Positions 15,580 to 24,491 of a stretch of DNA of 32,594 nucleotides are shown here, piece by piece. This stretch comes from Syntrophomonadaceae bacterium (GTDB lineage: Bacteria > Bacillota > Dethiobacteria > DTU022): positions 1-32,594 of the forward strand of contig SKOR01000037.1 of NCBI GenBank assembly GCA_007119965.1, given 5' to 3'. Under the pieces are notes generated by a model. The model was given only the letters and a program-made list of their open reading frames with translations. It did no database searches and was not told the origin of the DNA. The translations under genes and the position numbers were made by a program. How positions within the stretch are numbered: position 1 is the stretch's first letter; each line of letters opens with the position of its first letter.

Positions 15580-16338
15580 GTGAGTAACAGTGAAACTTTA
15601 GAACAGATCGAACAGATAGAAACATTAGAACCGATCTATGATCTGCTTGAACTGCTGATTTCCCGTTACGGCACTACCGGGATAGCAGCTGCCATGTTTG
15701 CTGAAAGCGCGGGGGTTCCTTTTGCCTCAATAATAGTGCTGCTTACCGCCGGAACGCTGATCCTGAGGGGGACCGTTTCATTTTGGTCTCTCCTGCTTGC
15801 CTCTACAATCGGAATTACCCTCGGCAGCATTTTCAGCTACATGGTAGGACTGCTGGGAAGCATGGTCGGGACTGCTGTCAGATCAGGTATATTTCACCAT
15901 CACCCGGAAACAGCCGAGGAAGGCCGGGCTGAAAAAAAGAAATCCAGGATCATGCGCCTGTGGGACAGGTACGGCCTATTTTCTATTTTTATGGCCCAGT
16001 TGTGGGGTTTTACCCGCACTTTTGGTTCTTTTCCCGCCGGGGCTATGCATATGAATTTTATATTGTTTGTTGTCTATACCTTTCTCGGCGGCGCGCTTTT
16101 CAGTTTCGTATATATTGCCTCCAGCATAGCGTTAACCGGCACTATGGGAGCAACGCTAAATATATTAATGGCTATCCTCGAAAGATCGCCCTGGTTGTTC
16201 GCCGTGGTGATCCTGGCCCTGCTAGCCGTAATATCTTTCATAATATACTGGAAGAAAAAGGGGACGCTTCCCGGTCTGAACCAAATATGGCGCCGGTTAA
16301 AAGGAGTTATCAGATGCAGGAAGATCAAAAAAACATAG
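15580..16338 (+). CDS. DedA/VTT-family membrane protein
   Basis: A 252-residue integral membrane protein of the DedA (SNARE-associated/VTT) family; members act in lipid scrambling or undecaprenyl-phosphate recycling and membrane homeostasis. Sequence features are the conserved FAESAGVPF near residue 40, a glycine-rich re-entrant segment around 76-95, and the RYGLFSIFMAQLWGFTRTFGSFPAG block with the conserved Arg, followed by hydrophobic segments near 155-215. The GTG start at 15580 is preceded by GGAGG (15566-15571). Its 3' end overlaps the next gene by 25 bases, indicating co-translation. Confidence 0.85.
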   Translation: MSNSETLEQIEQIETLEPIYDLLELLISRYGTTGIAAAMFAESAGVPFASIIVLLTAGTLILRGTVSFWSLLLASTIGITLGSIFSYMVGLLGSMVGTAVRSGIFHHHPETAEEGRAEKKKSRIMRLWDRYGLFSIFMAQLWGFTRTFGSFPAGAMHMNFILFVVYTFLGGALFSFVYIASSIALTGTMGATLNILMAILERSPWLFAVVILALLAVISFIIYWKKKGTLPGLNQIWRRLKGVIRCRKIKKT

Positions 16339-17438
16339 TTTCAATTGACCGCTGTAAAAATTACCATATTGATACTGTCAGGGCTTCTTTGCTGAACCTG
16401 TTAAAACCGTGGGGCGGCATCGCCACTTTTGTAAAACCGGGTCAGAAAGTCCTGCTTAAACCGAACCTGCTAGCCGCAGTCAAGCCTGAGGAGGCCGTTA
16501 CAACACATCCAGCTATTATCAGGGTATTAGCCGATCTTATCCGCGAAGCGGGGGGAATAGTTTTTATCGGTGACAGCCCGGGCAACGACAGCCCTGAAAA
16601 GACTTACAGAATAACGGGCATGCAGGCAGCAGCGGAAAGTTCCAATTCAACGTTAATATCGTTTGACCGCTTCAACAAGAAAGACTATTATAGTAATAGC
16701 AATAAGTATGAACTTGAATTGGCTGCAATACTCGATGAAATGGACGTAGTGATCAACGTTGCGAAACTTAAAACCCACCCGCTTACAGGTCTGACAGCGG
16801 CAGTCAAAAATATATTCGGCTGTATTGTGGGCACAAAAAAAGCGCTGATGCATTATGATTTTCCACTGCCCCGTGATTTTTCGAGAATGCTGGTTGAAGT
16901 GTACCTGGCCGTTAAGCCGGAGCTTTCAATCATCGATGCGGTGATCGCACTGGAAGGAATCGGTCCGCGCAAGGGTAATCCCAGGGATGCGGGCCTGCTT
17001 ATGGCTTCACCGAATGCTGTTGCCCTGGATACAATTGCTGCTGAAACAGCCGGCTTCAAACCGGAGCAGGTCACGACGCTGGCAGCAGCCAGGGAAAAAG
17101 CGCTATACGGAACGTATTTGTCTGAAATAGTAACCAGTGGGCTGTCCCTTGCGGAAAGCCGGATCAGGAATTTCGACATGGGGACAGCGGCAGAAGGTAA
17201 AATAGGCAGGTTTATTGCCCGTTTTCCACTGGCCTGGTGCAGGGGGTGGGTCGAAAGAAGGAGACCCTACCCGATTATTGACCCGCAGGCCTGCAACGGG
17301 TGCGGAAAATGCCGGGATGACTGCCCGGCTCAAATTATCAGCCTGGTTAACGGTGTACCCGATATAGATTACAGCGGCTGTATCCGCTGCTATTGCTGCC
17401 GGGAGTTTTGCTCCCGGGGGGCAGTAAACCTGAAATAA
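16314..17438 (+). CDS. DUF362 domain protein with C-terminal 2[4Fe-4S] ferredoxin
   Basis: A 374-residue protein. Residues 20-290 match the DUF362 family (KPGQKVLLKPNLL, THPAIIRVLADL, GDSPG, VAKLKTHPLTGLTAAVKN, VALDTIAAE), whose function is unknown; residues about 327-372 hold two ferredoxin motifs (CNGCGKCRDDCP and CIRCYCCREFC). The second motif is followed by SRGAV rather than the usual P. The frame is open far upstream, but AAGGAG at 16301-16306 picks ATG 16314; the upstream part lies over the DedA gene. It is expected to be soluble and to take part in electron transfer or Fe-S chemistry, an inference from domain content only. Confidence 0.85.
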   Translation: MQEDQKNIVSIDRCKNYHIDTVRASLLNLLKPWGGIATFVKPGQKVLLKPNLLAAVKPEEAVTTHPAIIRVLADLIREAGGIVFIGDSPGNDSPEKTYRITGMQAAAESSNSTLISFDRFNKKDYYSNSNKYELELAAILDEMDVVINVAKLKTHPLTGLTAAVKNIFGCIVGTKKALMHYDFPLPRDFSRMLVEVYLAVKPELSIIDAVIALEGIGPRKGNPRDAGLLMASPNAVALDTIAAETAGFKPEQVTTLAAAREKALYGTYLSEIVTSGLSLAESRIRNFDMGTAAEGKIGRFIARFPLAWCRGWVERRRPYPIIDPQACNGCGKCRDDCPAQIISLVNGVPDIDYSGCIRCYCCREFCSRGAVNLK

Positions 17439-17497
17439 TATCATGAAATAATACTGTTTACTTGATCTCACTACGTTAAGAAAGGATAATATAACTT

Positions 17498-17707
17498 ATG
17501 GGAAAAGCAAAGTTTAGCTTAAAAGTATACAATGAACGCTGCAAGGACTGTGGTATATGCTTTGAATTTTGCCCAAAAAACAACTTGAAACCAGGCGAAG
17601 ACGGAAGTCCGGTCCTTATCGATAAGGATGAATGCACTGGCTGTAAGTTATGCGAATACATGTGCCCTGATTTTGCTATTCAAGTCCACAAAGATCAGCA
17701 GTCATAA
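17498..17707 (+). CDS. Small 2[4Fe-4S] ferredoxin (KorD/PorD-like)
   Basis: A 69-residue protein with two clusters: CKDCGICFEFCP (residues 15-26) and CTGCKLCEYMCP (46-57). The spacing and the KNNLKP segment resemble delta subunits of 2-oxoacid:ferredoxin oxidoreductases, which deliver electrons from the thiamine-dependent subunits. No alpha, beta or gamma subunit is within the window, so it could be a free ferredoxin. AAAGGA precedes ATG 17498. It is more AT-rich than its neighbours. Confidence 0.9.
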   Translation: MGKAKFSLKVYNERCKDCGICFEFCPKNNLKPGEDGSPVLIDKDECTGCKLCEYMCPDFAIQVHKDQQS

Positions 17708-17779
17708 TCGCCGGAGAGTGGATACATATATTTCCAGCGAAAACGATGACCGTCCGGCCCGGTAAAGCGAGGTATAATC

Positions 17780-18556
17780 ATTAATAATACTGCCTGGCAA
17801 AATTTTACGATAGATAACCAGAAAGGGCTGAAGCTTTCGGCCCTCTTGAGGGATACAGGACGCGGTGCGGTTGTAATTGTCTGCCATGGATTTACAGGAA
17901 CTAAAGAGGGAGGGGGGCGGGCCCTTGAAATGGGTGATGCCCTTGCCGAACGCGGTTTCAGCACCCTGCTGTTTGATTTTGCCGGGTGCGGTGAGAGCGA
18001 AGGTACCTGGCAGGATATTTCCCTGTCCGGTCAGACCGGAGATCTTGAATCTGCAGTCGCATGGTGCAGGCAAAAAGGTTACACTTCCTTGATCCTGAAC
18101 GGCAGAAGTTTCGGCGGCAGCACGGTATTGAACTACGCCTCCCGCGACAGGACAATTAAAGGAGTATGCACGTGGTCGGCGGTGGCCAGGCTTGAAGATC
18201 TCTTCAACCGGTTTGCCGGCGGGGAAGTAACCGGCCCGGCAGACAGCCTGGTGGCAATAGAAAATCAGGATGGCGGCGCGGTTTACCTGAAAAAAAGCTT
18301 CTTCTACGATTTAAAGCGGCACGACCTTATTAACAGCGCAGCTTCTCTCAGTCCCTGCAGCCTGCTGATTATTCACGGCTCCGCCGACGAATCAGTCCCG
18401 GCAGAAGATGCCCGCCTGTTATACAGGGCTGCCTCGGAACCAAAGATGCTGAAAATAATTGAAGGAGCCGACCACCGCTTCTCCGCCCACATCGAAACAG
18501 TATGGGAAGTATTTTTCAACTGGCTGGACTCCGATATTAACCCAAAATTAACTTAA
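17780..18556 (+). CDS. Alpha/beta hydrolase, probable ATT start
   Basis: A 258-residue serine hydrolase of the S33/dienelactone-hydrolase-like group (esterase or acyl peptidase; substrate unknown). The oxyanion HGFTGTKEG, the nucleophile Ser in NGRSFGGS (residue about 110), an Asp in ADESVP and a His in GADHRF form the expected triad. The only common start is TTG 17846, but the open frame upstream encodes NFTIDNQKGLKLSALLRD, the usual first beta strands of this fold. There is no ATG, GTG or TTG for it; ATT 17780 lies six bases after GAGGT (17769-17773), so I infer initiation at ATT. A sequencing error or frameshift from the small ATG frame at 17746 is the alternative. Confidence 0.75.
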   Translation: MNNTAWQNFTIDNQKGLKLSALLRDTGRGAVVIVCHGFTGTKEGGGRALEMGDALAERGFSTLLFDFAGCGESEGTWQDISLSGQTGDLESAVAWCRQKGYTSLILNGRSFGGSTVLNYASRDRTIKGVCTWSAVARLEDLFNRFAGGEVTGPADSLVAIENQDGGAVYLKKSFFYDLKRHDLINSAASLSPCSLLIIHGSADESVPAEDARLLYRAASEPKMLKIIEGADHRFSAHIETVWEVFFNWLDSDINPKLT

Positions 18557-18584
18557 AACGAGAGTTGCCTGCTCATGGCTCCAG

Positions 18585-18640
18585 GCGGATCCGGATCTTT
18601 AATTACAGCTGCCGGAGACTTGCAGGTCAGCTGAGCAGAT
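18585..18640 (+). repeat. Short dispersed palindromic repeat, copy with insertion
   Basis: GGCGGATCCGGATCTTT is followed by about 20 unrelated bases and then TTGCAGGTCAGCTGAGCAG. Both halves of the family consensus are present but split. It lies between the hydrolase gene and miaB. Confidence 0.55.
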
Positions 18641-18697
18641 ACAACGAAAGATAAGTATTATTGGACGCAAGCAAGGTGTAACCGGGAGGCTAATTAC

Positions 18698-20017
18698 TTG
18701 GATAAAAGGTACTATATAGTGACTCTTGGCTGCCAGATGAACGAACATGATTCTGAAGTTATGGCCGCCATCTTAGATAATACCGGCTACATATCAGCAG
18801 CAGCGCCCGAAGAAGCCGATCTGATTATTATTAATACCTGCGCCGTGCGCAAAAAACCTGAAGATAAAGTTGCTTCCCTGCTTGGTAAGTATGCTGCCCT
18901 TAAAGAAAGTAACCGCAACTTAATGATTGCAGTCGGCGGATGCATGTCACAGCAGGAGGAGGCGGCAAAATATATCAGAAGTCGCTTTCATTATGTAGAC
19001 CTGGTCTTCGGCACACATGCCCTGCCGCGTCTGCCTGACCTGCTTGAACAGGCCGGCGGCCAGCGGGATACCGTTATCGATATTGAGGAAGACTACTCCG
19101 GGCGGGAGGGCCTTCCTGTCGCTCACAGTGGGACATTCAAAGCCTGGCTGCCCATTATATACGGCTGCAACAATTACTGCTCCTATTGTGTCGTTCCCAG
19201 TGTCCGCGGGAGGGAACGCAGCAGGACCCTGGAAGACATTGTTACTGAAGCGGCCGATTTATCCCGCAGGGGTTACCTGGAACTGACCCTGCTGGGTCAA
19301 AATGTTAATTCATACGGACAGGATCTGCCCGGCGCAGTGACCTTTTCCGACCTGCTTGCCGAGTTAAACCGCATTGATGGGTTGGCCCGGATTCGCTTTA
19401 TGACCTCGCATCCCAAAGATTTATCAGATCAACTGATCGAGATTGTACGCGACGGGGACAAGATCTGCGAACACTTCCACCTTCCGGTCCAGTCGGGCAG
19501 TAACCGCATCCTGGAAAAAATGAACCGCCGCTATACCCGTGAACATTACCTCAACCTGGCCGGAAAAATAAAAGAAACCATAGAAGGCGTTTCAATTACC
19601 TCTGATATTATTATCGGTTTTCCCGGCGAAGAAGAAAAAGATTTCCTGGCCACGGCAGACCTCGTCGAAAAGGCACGCTTTGACAACGCTTTTTCCTTTA
19701 TATATTCACCGCGAAAAAAAACTGCGGCGGCTAGTTATCCGGACAATACCACCTACCGGGAAAAAGAATTGCGGCTGCAGCGTTTAAATGAAATTCAACA
19801 CCGGATCAGTAAAGAACTTAATGACCTGTTAACTGACCGGGTGGTTGAGCTCCTGGTCGAAGGGCCGAGCAAGAATGATCCAGAAGTCCAGGCAGGTCGG
19901 ACAAGGACCAACAAGCTGGTCCATTTCAGGAGCACCACAGACCGGACAGGAGAGCTGGTCAGGGTTAAAATAACTGAAGCCCGCACCTGGAACCTGGTCG
20001 GGGAACCGGTCGATTAG
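18698..20017 (+). CDS. miaB: tRNA-2-methylthio-N6-dimethylallyladenosine synthase
   Basis: A 439-residue radical-SAM methylthiotransferase that converts i6A37 to ms2i6A37 in tRNAs reading UNN codons. The N-terminal MTTase domain supplies Cys 12, 48 and 82 for one [4Fe-4S] cluster; the radical-SAM motif CNNYCSYC (C157, C161, C164) binds the other; a TRAM domain occupies the last 65 or so residues. Length is typical. The start is TTG 18698 with GGGAGG at 18683-18688; no ATG is better. It shares a cluster with miaA, which makes its substrate. Confidence 0.95.
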   Translation: MDKRYYIVTLGCQMNEHDSEVMAAILDNTGYISAAAPEEADLIIINTCAVRKKPEDKVASLLGKYAALKESNRNLMIAVGGCMSQQEEAAKYIRSRFHYVDLVFGTHALPRLPDLLEQAGGQRDTVIDIEEDYSGREGLPVAHSGTFKAWLPIIYGCNNYCSYCVVPSVRGRERSRTLEDIVTEAADLSRRGYLELTLLGQNVNSYGQDLPGAVTFSDLLAELNRIDGLARIRFMTSHPKDLSDQLIEIVRDGDKICEHFHLPVQSGSNRILEKMNRRYTREHYLNLAGKIKETIEGVSITSDIIIGFPGEEEKDFLATADLVEKARFDNAFSFIYSPRKKTAAASYPDNTTYREKELRLQRLNEIQHRISKELNDLLTDRVVELLVEGPSKNDPEVQAGRTRTNKLVHFRSTTDRTGELVRVKITEARTWNLVGEPVD

Positions 20018-20059
20018 TGCTGCAGCAAACTTATGTCCGCACAGCAGGGGGGGACGAAG

Positions 20060-22687
20060 TTGAACAAAATCAGCCCGATGATGGAACAATACAAAATGAT
20101 TAAAGCACAGCATCCCGACAAGTTACTGATGTTCCAGGTCGGTGATTTTTATGAGTTGTTTTACGAAGATGCTGAATTGGCCGCAAAAGAGATGGATATT
20201 GCCCTCACCACGCGGGACGGCGGCAGCGATAACCCGATTCCCCTGGCCGGGGTTCCGATTCACGCTGTTGAGACATACCTCAACAAACTGCTCAGAAAAG
20301 GTTACAAGGTTGTAATCTGCGACCAGGTTGAAAGTGCCGCCCAGGCGAAAGGCCTGGTCCGTCGCGAAATAACCAGAATTATGACACCGGGGACGATAAC
20401 CGACCAGGAGATGCTGGAGGAAAGCCGCAATAATTACCTCGCCGTGGTAATTAACCGGCATAATCGCTATTTCGGCCTGGCCGCAATCGATATCTCGACC
20501 GGTGATTTTCAAATAACTGAACATAATGGAGAAGGGGCCTGGGAGGTAATTTCCGATCGGCTGCGCAGGCTGCAGCCATCAGAGATTCTGTGTAGTTCCC
20601 CTGACCTCGAGCAGCTGTGCCGCGACCAGGTAAAGGTTAACAACAGCGGCCTGATTGAAACCCTCTCTCATATCCCCGATCCTGCTGAAGCAAAAAAACT
20701 TATTGCCGCCCAGTGGGGGGAAAAAACCTGGCAGGAACTGAACCTGGAGCGCTATCCCCTGGCTGCTGCAAGCGCAGCAGCCGGTCTCACTTACCTGCAG
20801 CTTCTCCAGCAGCTGCCAGGGGAAGGGAAACACTTCCACCAGCTTGAGCTTTACTTCAGCTATAAGAACATGGCGATCGACAGCATCACCAGCCGCAATC
20901 TTGAGCTGACCCAATCGATTCGTGAAGGGAGCAGGCAGGGCAGCCTGCTGGGGCTAATCGACCGCTGTATGACGGGAATGGGCCGGAGGCTGCTGCGACG
21001 CCGGGTCGAGCAACCGCTGCTGGAACAGGCTGAGATTGAAAAGCGGCTGGATGCCCTCTCCGAACTACTCCAGCAGCCCCTGCGGAGAAGAGACCTGCGC
21101 AAAAAATTGCAGGACGTATTCGACCTGGAACGCTTTTGCAGCAGGCTTTCTTACCAGCGAGTCAATGCCCGTGACCTGGTCGCTTTAAAGAAAACCCTGC
21201 TTCAGCTAAAACCGGTTAAAACAATCCTTGATGATTTCGAACCCGTCCTGATCAGGGAGATCAATAACAGCCTGCCTGCTTTTGAAGATTTAATCACCCT
21301 GCTTGACCGGGCCCTTGTTGAGGAACCACCGCTATCCCTGAAAGACGGGGGGTTGTTTAAAGAAGGCTATAACGAGGAAGTCGACAGGCTGAAAACAATA
21401 TCTGACGAAGGCAGCACCATGCTGCTCGATTTTGAAAAGAATGAGCGTTCCCGGACAGGAATCAAGTCCCTGCGTGTCGGGTACAATCGTAATTTCGGCT
21501 ATTTTATTGAAGTGACCAGGTCCAACCTCGAGCTGGTCCCTCCCGGGTATCACCGCAAACAAACTTTAGTCAATGCCGAGCGCTACACCACGGAAGAACT
21601 GAACAGCATGGAAGAGGAAATAGTGGGGGCCCGGGACAAGCTGGCCGCCCTTGAATATACCCTCTTCGAAGAACTACGCAGCAAGATCGGCACCTATACC
21701 GGGAACCTGCTATCCGCCGCTTTCGAACTGGCCAGGATTGACTGCCTCCAGTGCCTGGCAGAAACTGCTGAAACCAACAATTACTGCCGGCCGTATTTTT
21801 CAGATAAAGGAAGGATGGCTGTTAAGCAGGCCCGCCATCCGGTTGTTGAACAGCTTGCTTTCGAAAGGTTTGTGCCGAACGATATTACTGTTTATAAAGA
21901 GCAGCATTACCTTCTGGTGATTACAGGCCCCAACATGGCCGGAAAAAGCACCTATATCCGCAGCGCGGCGCTTATTGCAATCATGGCCCAGATGGGCAGT
22001 TTTGTCCCGGCCGATCAAGCTGAAATGCCTCTTTTCGACCGCGTCTTTGCCCGGGTCGGCGCCAGTGATGATTTGAGCAGGGGGCAGAGCACTTTTATGG
22101 TTGAAATGCAGGAAACCGCCGAGATATTGAGAGAATCAACACCCGACAGCCTGATCATTCTGGATGAAATTGGCAGGGGGACAAGTACTTATGACGGGAT
22201 GAGTATCGCCCGCTCCGTTCTGGAATATATCAGCCGCAAAATTAAAGCAAAAACCCTCTTTTCGACCCATTACCATGAATTGACCAACCTGGAAGGCGAG
22301 CTGCCGGGGATCAGAAACTATACAATGGCCGTTAAAGAAAAGGGTAAGCAGGTAATCTTTTTACGGCAGGTAATCCCCGGCCGGGCGGATAAGAGTTACG
22401 GTATAAATGTGGCCCGCTTAGCAGGGGTGCCGCTCGATGTGCTGGTCAGGGCAGAAGCTATCCTGACTGAACTCGAGCTGGCCGCGTCGACAGCTGCAGA
22501 ACACCAGCTGACCCTTCTGCCGATGGTCACCGAACCGGTTACCGGCTGCGGGGCTGAAATAGAGATCGTCGAACAGTTAAGAGAACTTGACCTTAACCGG
22601 ATCACACCGCTCGAAGCGATCCAGAAACTATATGAGCTGCAGAAGGCGCTCCTGGATATTGAACAGCCGGATGGGGGAGAGGGGTAA
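20060..22687 (+). CDS. mutS: DNA mismatch repair protein MutS
   Basis: MutS recognises base mismatches and small loops in DNA and recruits MutL. The mismatch-reading Phe-x-Glu lies in VGDFYELFYEDA near the N-terminus; connector, lever and clamp domains follow; the ABC ATPase has Walker A GPNMAGKST at about residue 623, Walker B LIILDEIGRGT and the STHYHEL switch. ATG 20033 would add nine residues but has no ribosome binding site, whereas TTG 20060 is preceded by a G-run (20047-20053) and gives the N-terminal length usual for Firmicutes MutS (SPMMEQY near residue 5); I therefore prefer 20060, with 20033 as the alternative. It lies 42 bases after miaB. Confidence 0.95.
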   Translation: MNKISPMMEQYKMIKAQHPDKLLMFQVGDFYELFYEDAELAAKEMDIALTTRDGGSDNPIPLAGVPIHAVETYLNKLLRKGYKVVICDQVESAAQAKGLVRREITRIMTPGTITDQEMLEESRNNYLAVVINRHNRYFGLAAIDISTGDFQITEHNGEGAWEVISDRLRRLQPSEILCSSPDLEQLCRDQVKVNNSGLIETLSHIPDPAEAKKLIAAQWGEKTWQELNLERYPLAAASAAAGLTYLQLLQQLPGEGKHFHQLELYFSYKNMAIDSITSRNLELTQSIREGSRQGSLLGLIDRCMTGMGRRLLRRRVEQPLLEQAEIEKRLDALSELLQQPLRRRDLRKKLQDVFDLERFCSRLSYQRVNARDLVALKKTLLQLKPVKTILDDFEPVLIREINNSLPAFEDLITLLDRALVEEPPLSLKDGGLFKEGYNEEVDRLKTISDEGSTMLLDFEKNERSRTGIKSLRVGYNRNFGYFIEVTRSNLELVPPGYHRKQTLVNAERYTTEELNSMEEEIVGARDKLAALEYTLFEELRSKIGTYTGNLLSAAFELARIDCLQCLAETAETNNYCRPYFSDKGRMAVKQARHPVVEQLAFERFVPNDITVYKEQHYLLVITGPNMAGKSTYIRSAALIAIMAQMGSFVPADQAEMPLFDRVFARVGASDDLSRGQSTFMVEMQETAEILRESTPDSLIILDEIGRGTSTYDGMSIARSVLEYISRKIKAKTLFSTHYHELTNLEGELPGIRNYTMAVKEKGKQVIFLRQVIPGRADKSYGINVARLAGVPLDVLVRAEAILTELELAASTAAEHQLTLLPMVTEPVTGCGAEIEIVEQLRELDLNRITPLEAIQKLYELQKALLDIEQPDGGEG

Positions 22688-22694
22688 CCAGATC

Positions 22695-24491
22695 ATGAGA
22701 ATCAGGGTTCTGGAAAAAAATACAGCAGAACAAATTGCCGCAGGGGAAGTAATTGAAAACCCGGCCTCTGTGGTTAAAGAACTGGTTGAAAATGCGCTTG
22801 ATGCCGGTGCTACAATAATTGAAGTTGAATTGGAAAATGGTGGTAAGAGCCTGATCAGCGTAACAGATAACGGCCACGGGATCAGCGCACCCGATCTGCC
22901 CCTGGCTTTCCAACGGTTTGCAACCAGCAAACTGACCCTCCTGGAAGACCTCGATCACCTGTCGAGCCTGGGCTTCAGGGGAGAGGCCCTGCCGAGCATT
23001 GCCGCCATAGCGCAGGTACAGGTTACCAGCAGGACAAAAGATGCCATCTCCGGCTCTTTAATTGCCCTGAAAGGCGGTGACGTGGTTGAACAGGGGGAAG
23101 CAGGCGCACCCTACGGGACAAGGGTGGAAGTGCGCAGCCTCTTTTACAATACCCCGGGACGCTTAAAATTCCTGCGTGCGGATGCAGTCGAATCAGCCCG
23201 GATCAGCGCCCTCTTGTCGGAGCTTTCCCTCGCTCACCCCGGGACAGCATTTACCCTGAAAAGCGGGAGAAGGACCCTGTTCAGTTCAACAGGTGACGGG
23301 AAACTGCTTCATGCAATCGGTTCCCTTTACGGCACCGAAACGGCGGAAGCCATGGTGAAGCTTAAAGGCAGCGATAAAGAAAGCGGCTGCAGCCTGTCCG
23401 GCTATACTTCAGCCCCCCATCTGACCAGGTCTTCGCGGCGCTGGATAACCCTGGCCGTAAACGGGCGCCTGATCAAAAACCCGGTGATCGTCAACGCCCT
23501 GGAAAGAGCGTACAGCGATCTACTGCCCAGGCAGCGCCATCCCCTGGCGGCCCTGTTCCTGAGCGTGCCGCCTGAAAAAATCGATGTTAATGTCCATCCC
23601 GCTAAAATAGAAATCCGCTTCCAGGAACCTGAAACCATTAAAAGCCTGGTTTACCGGACAGCCAGGCTGGCCCTTCAGCGTGAGCATAAACTCCCTGACT
23701 GGCCTGATAGGAGACCGCTTAGTGTCAACGAGGGAGTCAGTAGCCCTGCTGCAGCCGGCCGGGATTGGCAGGAAACCCGCCTTTTTGATCAAACGGCCCC
23801 ATATGAAAGCAGTACGGTCCGAAAACGGGACCTGGGTAAAATTGTTTTTCAGCCTCAGGCAGAAACTGCTGCTGCAGAGGGTTCAGACCATCAAACCGGA
23901 CGCCTGCGCCTGATTGGCCAATACCTGCAGAGCTACCTGGTTGTCCAAAAAGACGATCGTCTGCTGCTCATAGATCAGCATGCCGCGCATGAACGGATTA
24001 ATTATCATCAGCTTCAACTGACAGAAAATAGTGTCAAACAAGAAGAAAGGGTCCAGCTGACAATGCCCATGACCCTGAACCTGCCGGCTACCTGGCGCAG
24101 CGAGATGCCCCGGCTGCTTCCGCTGTTGGGCGAAACGGGTTTCGGTTTGGAACCGCTCGGCGAAGACAGTTATGTGATCAGGTCTGTGCCTTTTATGATG
24201 CGCCGTGACATTGAAAGCTCTCAGCTTTATGATCTTCTCGAAAGCCTGGTCACCGCTGATTATGATTCGGAGAGCGATTACCGCGATACGATTCTTAAAA
24301 CTATAGCCTGCCACCGGTCAGTAAAAGCTAAACAAGCCCTGACCAGGGAAGAGATGGAACAACTGCTCGAACTCTGGGAAAACACCCCCAGTTCTGAATA
24401 CTGCCCCCATGGCCGGCCGACAGTGATCAGTTTCGACCGGGCCCAGCTGGAAAAGGGATTTCACCGCAGGGGGGCTACCAGTGAATCCTGA
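22695..24491 (+). CDS. mutL: DNA mismatch repair endonuclease MutL
   Basis: A 598-residue GHKL ATPase acting with MutS. N-terminal ATP-binding motifs ELVENALDAGA, DNGHGI and GFRGEALPSI are intact. The C-terminal dimerisation domain carries metal-binding endonuclease motifs: DQHAAHERINYH, ACHRSVKA, CPHGRPT and the terminal FHR. The first differs from the DQHA-x2-E-x4-E consensus, having His at the last Glu position. The start is ATG 22695; the longer open frame runs into mutS. It overlaps miaA by 11 bases. Confidence 0.94.
   Translation: MRIRVLEKNTAEQIAAGEVIENPASVVKELVENALDAGATIIEVELENGGKSLISVTDNGHGISAPDLPLAFQRFATSKLTLLEDLDHLSSLGFRGEALPSIAAIAQVQVTSRTKDAISGSLIALKGGDVVEQGEAGAPYGTRVEVRSLFYNTPGRLKFLRADAVESARISALLSELSLAHPGTAFTLKSGRRTLFSSTGDGKLLHAIGSLYGTETAEAMVKLKGSDKESGCSLSGYTSAPHLTRSSRRWITLAVNGRLIKNPVIVNALERAYSDLLPRQRHPLAALFLSVPPEKIDVNVHPAKIEIRFQEPETIKSLVYRTARLALQREHKLPDWPDRRPLSVNEGVSSPAAAGRDWQETRLFDQTAPYESSTVRKRDLGKIVFQPQAETAAAEGSDHQTGRLRLIGQYLQSYLVVQKDDRLLLIDQHAAHERINYHQLQLTENSVKQEERVQLTMPMTLNLPATWRSEMPRLLPLLGETGFGLEPLGEDSYVIRSVPFMMRRDIESSQLYDLLESLVTADYDSESDYRDTILKTIACHRSVKAKQALTREEMEQLLELWENTPSSEYCPHGRPTVISFDRAQLEKGFHRRGATSES

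Noticed and set aside
15960-16313. N-terminal extension of the DUF362 protein
   Set aside because: The extension is the shadow of the DedA gene in another frame; AAGGAG selects ATG 16314.
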